DNA of 7,890 bases, from the NCBI GenBank assembly GCA_031254445.1, contig JAIRUL010000184.1, positions 1-7,890 of the forward strand. The letters are read 5' to 3'. The notes beneath the pieces are model-generated. The model had not been told where the DNA came from and did no database searches. It was given only the letters and a program-made list of their open reading frames with translations. The first letter of the stretch is position 1. The number at the start of each line of letters is the position of its first letter. The position numbers and the translations under genes were made by a program. Origin of the DNA: Chitinispirillales bacterium. GTDB taxonomy: Bacteria > Fibrobacterota > Chitinivibrionia > Chitinivibrionales > Chitinispirillaceae. This document shows, piece by piece, positions 1 to 6,131 of this stretch.

Positions 1-91
1 TGAAGCCGTAGGCTTCGTCTGAAAAAGATTTAAAGAATTTGACTTTTATAGGCTTCGTCTGAAAAAGATTTTAAAAAGACTTTGACTTTTA
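1..91 (-). repeat. Two-core interspersed repeat block, left copy
   Basis: This AT-rich block follows the stop codon of the radical SAM gene. Read on the minus strand it contains the core TTTTTCAGACGAAGCCTA twice (cores at about 49-66 and 9-26). The outer core is completed to the small hairpin GAAGCC-TAC-GGCTTC at 2-16. The cores are separated by AAAGTC/AAATTC-type simple sequence. By hand alignment the first 70 bases match the reverse complement of the block upstream of metH at roughly nine positions in ten. The window edge cuts the element, so it may extend further left. The T-run precedes the hairpin on the minus strand, so it is not a standard intrinsic terminator for the gene that ends here. 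Confidence 0.85.
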
Positions 92-1213
92 GCACTTCAA
101 ATACTTCTCTACCAGCACCCGCCTCTTCCCTTTCAATGACAGCCCATCCATCGACGATATCCGCCCACCGCCTTTACGCATTGCGACTATGCGCTTCGCG
201 GTTTGCGGGCCGATGCCGGGGACACGTAGCAGTTGCAGCGTATCGGCTTTGTTGACGTCTATCGGGAACTTTTCGGGGTGGCTCTCCGCCCACACAAGCT
301 TAGGGTCGCGGGTCATGTCTAGGGCGCCGTTTGCGTCGTAGCGGATGTCGTCTTCGGTGAAACCGTATTTACGGAAGAGGAAATCGACTTGGTAGAGCCT
401 ATGCTCCCTGACGAGCCCGTCGTTTGCGCCGATTATTTCGCGCCGCTCGCCTGGGATCGAGCCGCTACCTAAGCCGCGCTGGTAAGACGAGAAGTAGACG
501 CGGTCGAGATCAAGCCTTTTGTAGAGCCCTGAGGTGTACTTGACAATCTCCGCGTCGGTCTCGTCCGCCGCGCCCACTATGAACTGCGTCGTCTGCCTTA
601 CGCGGTGGTGCCTCATCCCCTTGCCGGTCAGCTTTGCTATGCGGCGCATGGGGTGGATTATGTCTTTGAGGAAGCCCTTTTTTTGCGACAGCGCGGAGAA
701 GTGTTTTTCACCCGGGACTTCGATATTTACGGAGACCGCGCTGGCTAAGGATATCGCTTCGTCTATGGCTGCGTCGCTCGCGCCCGGGATGACTTTGAGG
801 TGGATGTAGCCCCGATAGGCGTACTTGCGCCGCAAAATGCGCGCCGTCCCGTTTATGAGCTCCATGGTGTTGTCCGGCGTCCCCACCACCCCGCTGCTCA
901 GGAAAATGCCTAAGAGGTATCTTTGGCGCGTGTAGCCGATGAAGAGTTTCGCCATCTCGTCGGGCGTAATCGTGCAGCGCGGCACATCCCTTGCGGCGCG
1001 GTACGGGCAGTAGCCGCAGTCGTTGTTGCAGACGTTGGAGATGAGCGTCTTGAGCATTATGGAGTGCCCGCCGCCGGGCATGGAGACGGGGTAGAGCCAA
1101 GAGCCGTCTTCCCCGCGCACACGGTGATCCGGCCCGCCGCGCGTGCCGCAGGCGCAGGCGAGGTCGTATTGGGAAGCGTCGCTCAACATTTTCAGTTTAT
1201 CAAGTGTGTCCAT
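89..1213 (-). CDS. Radical SAM protein with C-terminal helix-hairpin-helix (putative DNA modification/repair family)
   Basis: This is a predicted cytosolic iron-sulfur enzyme of 374 residues. The radical SAM cluster motif is visible as C62-x3-C66-x2-C69 (VCNNDCGYC). It is followed by the family-typical FLSSGVVGTPDNTMELI (about 104-120) and YIHLKVIPGA (about 136-145). The C-terminus holds a ComEA-like helix-hairpin-helix (about 321-346, with VPGIGPQTAKRI), a non-specific DNA-binding fold. From memory, this order matches the radical SAM family called 'putative DNA modification/repair', which is often encoded beside a small uracil-DNA-glycosylase-like partner. No partner is in the window; the downstream side is cut off at position 1. 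The true substrate is unknown. The ATG at 1213 is chosen because MDTLDKLKMLSDAS is the normal family N-terminus. No strong Shine-Dalgarno precedes it, only AAAGAC-like sequence. The gene starts 18 bp after the stop of the preceding gene, so co-transcription is likely. Confidence 0.9.
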   Translation of the reverse strand: MDTLDKLKMLSDASQYDLACACGTRGGPDHRVRGEDGSWLYPVSMPGGGHSIMLKTLISNVCNNDCGYCPYRAARDVPRCTITPDEMAKLFIGYTRQRYLLGIFLSSGVVGTPDNTMELINGTARILRRKYAYRGYIHLKVIPGASDAAIDEAISLASAVSVNIEVPGEKHFSALSQKKGFLKDIIHPMRRIAKLTGKGMRHHRVRQTTQFIVGAADETDAEIVKYTSGLYKRLDLDRVYFSSYQRGLGSGSIPGERREIIGANDGLVREHRLYQVDFLFRKYGFTEDDIRYDANGALDMTRDPKLVWAESHPEKFPIDVNKADTLQLLRVPGIGPQTAKRIVAMRKGGGRISSMDGLSLKGKRRVLVEKYLKC

Positions 1214-1231
1214 AATAATAAGTCTTTAAAA

Positions 1232-2275
1232 TTAAAATCTTTTAGCGTTACCCTCACTCTCAAGCATTTTCATCAACAAGTCAATCTGCGAATACTCCGA
1301 CACCTTCGCCGGGTGCGTGCCGTAACCGGAGCTTACGTATTTCATCACTATGTACTTTGCCAGCAAGTCCGCCGATAGTTCCGCCGGGTGGTAGTCGTAC
1401 TCGGAGAGCGGGAACTTTTTTCTGTAGTGCGTGGCGGCGCGCAGGTCTTTGTATTCGAGCGGCGTTTTTTTGCTCTTGCGCGGGAAGAAGCCTTTAGACG
1501 TGGAGTCTATGACTACGGCCACTCGCTGCACGGTGCCGCCGCCGCCCTTGCCGGCGTCGCGCAGAAGCAGAGCCGGCATGATGTACTCCTTGTCGCTTGG
1601 GGTGAACTTTATCACCCACTCGTTCGGCGGAAAGCGCGTTAGGAATATGCCGCTAGCCTGCATCAATCTGTCTATTGACAGGGCGGGGATTTTACGAAAA
1701 CCCCAAGCCTCGCTGTAAAACTTTTCGAATGTACTCGCCCTGCTCTGCTGCAAGAGCCCAACCTTCTCGTGGATTAGTATCTCCATGCCCACAAAGAGCA
1801 TGCTCGTCTGGTTCTTCATCCACTCCTGCATCTCTTTTAAGAGCCCTGTGGTCAGTACGATGTACTTGTCTGAGGCGGGTATGCCGAAGTCGGAGGAGTC
1901 GGCTATCACGGCGAAGCGCCACGGCAGGCGGTTAAGCGCCGGAAGCTCGGCGTGTATCGCGCTATCGACCCGCGCCACGTACCGCGTGAGCATCTCCCTC
2001 TCCTCGTCGGTGAAGTCGCGCGCCGCGGCGGCAAACGCCGCGCGGCAGTCGAACTCGGCCCGCTTGGCCGCAAAGCGGTTGTAGGTCCCCTCGCCCACAG
2101 AGAGCTCCCAAGCGGGCAAACGCGGAACGCACGGGTCGGACGGGGTTGAGAAGAGCGCGCGCACGGCGCCGGCGGCGCCAACGAACTCTATTGGCCCGCA
2201 AAACGCGGGCGCAGACGCGAGAACCGGCGCCAGCGCCGCGATCACCCCAAATAATCGCAATTTCGTCTTCCGCAT
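1232..2275 (-). CDS. Secreted metallopeptidase-like protein with degenerate HExxH motif, function unknown
   Basis: This protein of 347 residues is not assigned to a named family. Residues 1-26 form a signal peptide (basic MRKTKLR, then hydrophobic VIAALAPVLASAPAF), so export to the periplasm or beyond is expected. C26 lacks a good lipobox, so I do not call a lipoprotein. The core resembles gluzincin-type zinc peptidases. KYIVLTTGLL (about 137-146) looks like the strand before the active-site helix. The helix then reads LIHEKVGLLQQ (about 167-177), where H169-E170 are present but the second zinc histidine position is Gly173. ELSAD (299-303) resembles the ExxxD third-ligand motif. WGF (191-193) follows the helix, as I recall from related hypothetical proteins. 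If the assignment is right, it is probably catalytically dead or altered. The ATG at 2275 is preceded by AGGGG about 9 bases upstream and gives a clean signal peptide. The C-terminal codons (KRF, stop) run into AAAAGATTTTAA-type simple sequence typical of the local spacers. Confidence 0.75.
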   Translation of the reverse strand: MRKTKLRLFGVIAALAPVLASAPAFCGPIEFVGAAGAVRALFSTPSDPCVPRLPAWELSVGEGTYNRFAAKRAEFDCRAAFAAAARDFTDEEREMLTRYVARVDSAIHAELPALNRLPWRFAVIADSSDFGIPASDKYIVLTTGLLKEMQEWMKNQTSMLFVGMEILIHEKVGLLQQSRASTFEKFYSEAWGFRKIPALSIDRLMQASGIFLTRFPPNEWVIKFTPSDKEYIMPALLLRDAGKGGGGTVQRVAVVIDSTSKGFFPRKSKKTPLEYKDLRAATHYRKKFPLSEYDYHPAELSADLLAKYIVMKYVSSGYGTHPAKVSEYSQIDLLMKMLESEGNAKRF

Positions 2276-2379
2276 CGATAACCCCTATCCTAAAGCGCAC
2301 AGCGTTAGATCGCCAACCCGCTAATCGTTTGCCGGGATAGATATTAAGGGCGTCCGCCCTTACCTATCGCCTATCTATA
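2276..2379. other. Spacer between metH and the secreted-protein gene
   Basis: This 104 bp spacer contains one short perfect hairpin (listed separately) and, nearer the downstream gene, a single GCGCACAGCG word at about 2294-2303. That word matches the heptamer unit repeated inside metH. No convincing promoter is visible. Read-through transcription from metH into the next two genes is possible. Confidence 0.4.
2346..2361 (-). terminator. Short GC hairpin after metH, possible weak terminator
   Basis: The sequence AAGGGC-GGAC-GCCCTT (minus strand) lies about 20 bases after the metH stop. It forms a 6-bp stem with a four-base loop. No T-run follows (next is AATATCTATC), so efficient intrinsic termination is doubtful. 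It could instead stabilise the metH 3' end or be attenuating. Confidence 0.35.
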
Positions 2380-5300
2380 CTAAGATAAATATTCCGCATC
2401 GGGGTGATGCACAAAAATTGCAACCGTCGAATGTTCAGGCTGCATCTGGAATCCGGGCGTTAGCGAGATTCCGAGGCGCTCCTCCACCCCGAGGAACTCT
2501 AGGAGGCGCGCCTGATCCTCCAAAGAGGGCATCCCCTGATACCCGAAACTGTACCGCCGCCCCGCGCCCTTACCCAACCCGAGCGCGCGGCGAATCTCCG
2601 CCGACAGCTTGTCCGCAACCGCCTCGACCAAGTAGTTGGCAAGCCCGTTTAGGTAGTAGCCGTCGCTGTAGCGGTCGTGCTCCAAAAGGAGCTCGCGGCA
2701 CCGCTCGCCTATCCGGGCGCTTATCGTTACAGCCTGCGTCGACACAATGTCGCCCTCGGGGCGGACGTAGTCGGCAAGCGACAACCCGCTCTTCGCGCTC
2801 CGCGGGAAGCCAAACGTTAAGCGCTCTGTGTGATAGTCGGAGGGGTCTAGGAACGATATTTTTTCGCCGTCTGCTATGACAGGAAAGAAGCCGTAGAAAC
2901 CGCGGGCATCTATCAGCGACTCGTTTATAATCTCATATGAGAGCCTATCGAAAACGGGCCCGAACTCCTCCTGCCGCGCGCTCGCGTAGGAACCCGCGTC
3001 CAAGTTGCCGCCGCCCCAGCGCGTCTTGAAGAGCTGCTCGCGGTCTACGGCGGCGAGCAAGGCGGGCGTGTCCCACACGAGGATTTCTCCGGTGCCATGA
3101 AAGGGGGGCTCAATTAGGTAGTCATATTTTAGGGCTTTACGGGTTGATTTGGTTGTTGAAGCCGGCGTTGATGTTTTTGACGCTTTTGACGTATCATCGA
3201 TATTGATAATGGTCTTGCCGGATGATTTTTTATCATCGTTGACAGCTGTTACTTGACCGTCAAGCAATACGCCCTTCCCATCGCTCCTCCCGTCCATTGC
3301 GTCAAATATCTTCACCACGTCAAACGCGTCTTTAGCATAATGCACCCCCGGCGCGAATTTTTTACCGTCTTCAAGCACCGCTATCCTCAAGGCGAACTCC
3401 CTATTCACCGCCGCGCCGCCGATTATGATCGGGGTGTTGATGTCTAACTGCGCGAACGTCTTAACGCACTCCCCCATCTGCTTGCTCGTCGTTACAAGGA
3501 GCGCCGACAGCCCCACCGCGTCCGGCTTCTCGCGCCTCACCGCCTCTACTATCGTCTCTATAGCGACCTGCTTGCCGAGGTCGATGACGTCAAAGCCCTG
3601 ATTCCGCAATATAGACGCGACCAAGTTCTTGCCGATGTCGTGCACGTCGCCGTAGACCGTGGCGATGACGATCTTGCCCTTAACCGCGCCGCCGCCGGAG
3701 GCCTTAAGGTGCGGCTCCAAAATCGCGACGGCCTCGCGCATCGCCTCCGCGGCCTGCAAAACAAAGGGGAGGATCATTGAGCCTGCGGCCATAAGCTCGC
3801 CCACCTCGGACATAGCGGGGAGCAAAATCGTATTTAGGATGTCGGGCGCGGGGCGGCTCTCCAGTAATTTGTCTATGATTTCGGGAAGATGGCGCTTGTC
3901 CCTATCGATAATGGCGGAACGCAAGCGCTGTTCGGGAGGCAGATCTGCGGCACCATGAGCGCCGCCCGCTGTGCGCTGTGCGCTGTGCGCTGTGCGCTGC
4001 CCCTCGGCCTCAAAATATTCTACGAATTTCTGCAAACAGTCTGGATGCCTGTTAAAAAGCAGATCCTCCCCCAGCCCGCGTACCGTTTTATCATAAGCAT
4101 TGACGTCGTCCACATGAAGCGGGTTAAAAATCGCCGCGCTCAACCCCGCGTCCACCGCGTAATGCAGCATGAGGTTATTCAGTATACGCCGCGCCTTGGG
4201 CGCAAGCCCGAATGATACATTGCTGACGCCCATCGCCGTGCGGACATTCGGGAACTCCTTTTTGATGCGCCGCAGCGCATCCAGCGTCTCAAGCGCGGCG
4301 TTCGCCGTATCAACATCGCCCGTCGCTAAAGTGAATACGAGCGGATCGATATACACATAATGCTTCGGCAATTTATACTCATCGCACGCTAGTTTTATCA
4401 ACCTATCTGCGACTTCAAGCTTACGGTCGGCAGTCGCCGCCATTCCCGCATCGTCAATAGTAAGCGCGACAACGGGGCAACCGAACTCGGCAGCCAAAGG
4501 CAAAATCTTCCGCGCCTTCGCGCCGCCATGCTCTAGGTTTATGGAGTTGATGAGCACCGACCCGGGCGATTTTTTGAGCGCGGCCTCCATAACCGACGGC
4601 TCGGTCGTATCGATGCAAAACGGTATGCCGACCCTTTCCCTTAGGTACGCGACCACGCTGCCCATCATCTCCGCCTCGCCCACATCTAGCTCGTTAGCGG
4701 CTACGCAGATGTCAAGCAGCGTGCTATTTTTATCAATTTGTTCCTTCGCGATGTAGTAAAGCTCTTCAAAGTTGCGGCCTATCACAAACTCTTTGGTTTT
4801 TTTAGACCCCTGCGTGTTCAACCGCTCGCCTATGATAATCGGGCGGCGCGCCTGTTCCAAATCGAGGCCCGATATCCCAGTAGACAAAAAGCATCCCCTG
4901 CGCGAGTTATCCCTCTTCGCGACATTAATACCACTAATCGCTCCAGCCAAGGCCCGTATATGCGCAGGCGTGGTACCGCAGCACCCGCCGACAACCGACA
5001 CGCCCTTTCCCTTGACAAAAGCGAGCATTTTATCGGCGAACTCCTGAGGCCCCATCTTGTATACTGCCTTACCGTCTACGTTGCTAGGCAAACCGGCGTT
5101 TGGCAGCATCGACACGGGTAATGTCGATAGCTTTAGCAATTCGTCGATGCACGGCCCCATCTCGTCCGGCCCGCTGCTGCAATTCAAACCTACAACATCA
5201 ACCCCCATCCCCTGCACGGCTCCGAGGAACGCCGCGACATCGCTGCCGAGAAGCATCTTCCCGCCGGCGTCCATCGTCACCTGAGCCTGTAGGGGGATGC

Positions 5301-5865
5301 GTTTTGGGGATGATGATAATAGGCGGCGGACGGCGAGGATGACCGCGCGTACCTCTAATAGATCCTGCGATGTCTCGATAAGGAGGATATCCGCGCCGCC
5401 ATCGACAAGCCCTAAAACCTGCTCGGTATAGATATCAACCAGCTGATCGAAATTGACGGATGACAATTCGCTATCGCCGGATGACGGCAAAAAACCAGTA
5501 GGGCCTATCGACCCGCAGACAAAGCGGGGCTTATCGCTGCCGCCGCCGGCCTTCTCTATCGCGCGTCTGGCGATCTGAGCCGCTGCTTTGTTAATTTCGC
5601 GGACGCGGTCTTCTAGGCCGAACTCGCCTAGTTTAGTGCGGCTTCCGCCAAATGTATTCGTCTCTATGGCGTTCGCGCCGGACTCTAAGTATTTTATGTG
5701 TATAGCCTCGATTATGTCGGGGCGGGATATGTTTAAGTACTCGTTGCACCCCGAATAACCGCCAAAGTCGCCCTCGGTAGGCTCGGCCTTTTGGATCTCA
5801 GTGCCTAAGGCGCCGTCAAAGATGACAGGTTCGCGGTTGTCAATCATTTCAAGGTATTTGCGCAT
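2380..5865 (-). CDS. metH: Cobalamin-dependent methionine synthase, full-length
   Basis: MetH transfers a methyl group from 5-methyltetrahydrofolate to homocysteine through cob(I)alamin in the cytosol, making methionine and tetrahydrofolate. At 1161 residues it is near the usual length (E. coli about 1227) and has all modules in order. The homocysteine domain (about 10-310) has zinc cysteines C229 (GLNCSSG) and C295-C296 (GGCCGTTP). The pterin domain (about 340-605) includes IIGERLN and GVSNVSFGL. The cap helices span about 643-725. The B12 domain (about 730-860) has D740-x-H742-x-x-G745, H742 being the cobalt ligand. The reactivation domain (about 911-1161) has the SAM-binding RxxxGYxxxP pattern at 1104-1113 (RYSFGYQGMP). 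Its presence implies reductive remethylation with SAM and a flavodoxin-like donor. Two linkers are odd: 622-633 is encoded by a heptanucleotide tandem repeat, and about 865-912 is Ser/Thr/Lys-rich. The ATG at 5865 gives MRKYLEMIDNREPVIFDGALGTE, a normal start, with AAAGG about 11 bases upstream. No cobalamin or SAM riboswitch is recognisable upstream. Confidence 0.97.
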   Translation of the reverse strand: MRKYLEMIDNREPVIFDGALGTEIQKAEPTEGDFGGYSGCNEYLNISRPDIIEAIHIKYLESGANAIETNTFGGSRTKLGEFGLEDRVREINKAAAQIARRAIEKAGGGSDKPRFVCGSIGPTGFLPSSGDSELSSVNFDQLVDIYTEQVLGLVDGGADILLIETSQDLLEVRAVILAVRRLLSSSPKRIPLQAQVTMDAGGKMLLGSDVAAFLGAVQGMGVDVVGLNCSSGPDEMGPCIDELLKLSTLPVSMLPNAGLPSNVDGKAVYKMGPQEFADKMLAFVKGKGVSVVGGCCGTTPAHIRALAGAISGINVAKRDNSRRGCFLSTGISGLDLEQARRPIIIGERLNTQGSKKTKEFVIGRNFEELYYIAKEQIDKNSTLLDICVAANELDVGEAEMMGSVVAYLRERVGIPFCIDTTEPSVMEAALKKSPGSVLINSINLEHGGAKARKILPLAAEFGCPVVALTIDDAGMAATADRKLEVADRLIKLACDEYKLPKHYVYIDPLVFTLATGDVDTANAALETLDALRRIKKEFPNVRTAMGVSNVSFGLAPKARRILNNLMLHYAVDAGLSAAIFNPLHVDDVNAYDKTVRGLGEDLLFNRHPDCLQKFVEYFEAEGQRTAHSAQRTAGGAHGAADLPPEQRLRSAIIDRDKRHLPEIIDKLLESRPAPDILNTILLPAMSEVGELMAAGSMILPFVLQAAEAMREAVAILEPHLKASGGGAVKGKIVIATVYGDVHDIGKNLVASILRNQGFDVIDLGKQVAIETIVEAVRREKPDAVGLSALLVTTSKQMGECVKTFAQLDINTPIIIGGAAVNREFALRIAVLEDGKKFAPGVHYAKDAFDVVKIFDAMDGRSDGKGVLLDGQVTAVNDDKKSSGKTIINIDDTSKASKTSTPASTTKSTRKALKYDYLIEPPFHGTGEILVWDTPALLAAVDREQLFKTRWGGGNLDAGSYASARQEEFGPVFDRLSYEIINESLIDARGFYGFFPVIADGEKISFLDPSDYHTERLTFGFPRSAKSGLSLADYVRPEGDIVSTQAVTISARIGERCRELLLEHDRYSDGYYLNGLANYLVEAVADKLSAEIRRALGLGKGAGRRYSFGYQGMPSLEDQARLLEFLGVEERLGISLTPGFQMQPEHSTVAIFVHHPDAEYLS
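3130..3260 (-). other. Low-complexity linker of MetH between B12 and reactivation domains
   Basis: This stretch encodes about residues 870-912 of MetH (KTIINIDDTSKASKTSTPASTTKSTRK), a flexible Ser/Thr/Lys-rich hinge. Conformational switching in MetH needs flexible linkers here. On the minus strand the DNA contains GTCAAA, CATCAACG and related words that also make up the intergenic repeat at 6023-6076. It may be repeat-derived, or may simply share codon-driven simple sequence. Confidence 0.5.
3968..3999. repeat. Heptanucleotide tandem repeat inside metH
   Basis: The plus strand shows four exact copies of GCTGTGC plus a partial GCTG, uninterrupted. The unit is 7 bases, so the metH reading frame cycles through it with a 21-base period and encodes QRTAHSAQRTA (about residues 623-633), between the pterin and cap domains. 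Gain or loss of one unit would shift the frame in the middle of metH. Confidence 0.9.
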
Positions 5866-6102
5866 TAGGTGTTGACCTTTTTTTTATCTTTTAATCTTTT
5901 AAAATCAAAATCTTAAAAATCTGTTTCAGACGAAGCCTATAAAATCAAAATCTTTTAAATCTTTTTCAGACGAAGCCTACGGCTTCATAACGTGTGGCGC
6001 AGAGCCGCCACACAAAGTCAAAGTCAACATCAACATCAAAACCATCCACCCCGCCGCCTTTGACGTTGATGTTGACTTTGTGTGGCGGCTCTGCGCCACA
6101 CG
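5866..6102. other. Repeat-filled spacer upstream of metH
   Basis: These 237 bp separate the BatA-like gene from metH. Positions 5866-5920 are AT-rich simple sequence (TTTTAATCTTTTAAAATC type) next to the metH start. Positions 5921-5987 hold two repeat cores, and 5962 onward is the left arm and loop of a large inverted repeat. No promoter with convincing -35/-10 boxes can be picked out of the AT-rich background, though metH expression must start here or read through from upstream. Confidence 0.6.
5895..5987 (+). repeat. Two-core interspersed repeat block upstream of metH, inverted relative to the left-edge copy
   Basis: Read on the plus strand, the core (T)TTCAGACGAAGCCTA occurs at about 5924-5939 (with GTTTCAG instead of TTTTCAG) and at 5962-5979. 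The second is completed to the GAAGCC-TAC-GGCTTC hairpin (5972-5986). The spacing and the AAAATCAAAATC filler match the left-edge block at 1-91 in reverse orientation. The cores and hairpin are essentially identical; most differences lie in the filler. Confidence 0.85.
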
Positions 6103-6131
6103 TTATGAAGCCGTAGGCTTCGTCTGAAAAA
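5962..6131. repeat. Large imperfect palindrome made of two inverted copies of a composite element
   Basis: The left arm 5962-6021 is exactly complementary to 6072-6131 (60 bp). After a 6-base extra AGTCAA in the left arm, pairing continues (6023-6040 with 6059-6076, one mismatch) around an unpaired centre at about 6041-6058. Each arm holds two smaller hairpins: GAAGCC/GGCTTC (5972-5986 and 6107-6121) and GTGTGGCG-CAGAGC-CGCCACAC (5992-6013) with its mirror (6080-6101). Transcribed from the BatA-like gene it would fold into a very long RNA hairpin. It could equally extrude as a DNA cruciform. The right arm includes the 3' end of the BatA-like gene. Confidence 0.95.

Noticed and set aside
1..31. 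GAAGCC-TAC-GGCTTC hairpin as an intrinsic terminator of the radical SAM gene
   Set aside because: On the minus strand the T-run comes before the hairpin, not after it, and the stem is only 6 bp.
1..91. CRISPR array
   Set aside because: The repeated cores are few, vary in spacing and orientation, and the intervening sequence is simple AT-rich filler rather than unique spacers.
923..1378. Plus-strand open frame spanning the radical SAM/secreted-protein junction
   Set aside because: It is antisense to two well-supported genes and its translation shows no domain-like pattern.
3889..4215. Plus-strand open frame opposite metH
   Set aside because: It lies entirely antisense to conserved MetH domains, has no recognisable family features, and is explained by GC-rich codon use on the other strand.
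5866..6102. Cobalamin or SAM riboswitch upstream of metH
   Set aside because: The space is occupied by repeat arms and AT-rich simple sequence. I could not find a B12-box-like word or a SAM riboswitch architecture.
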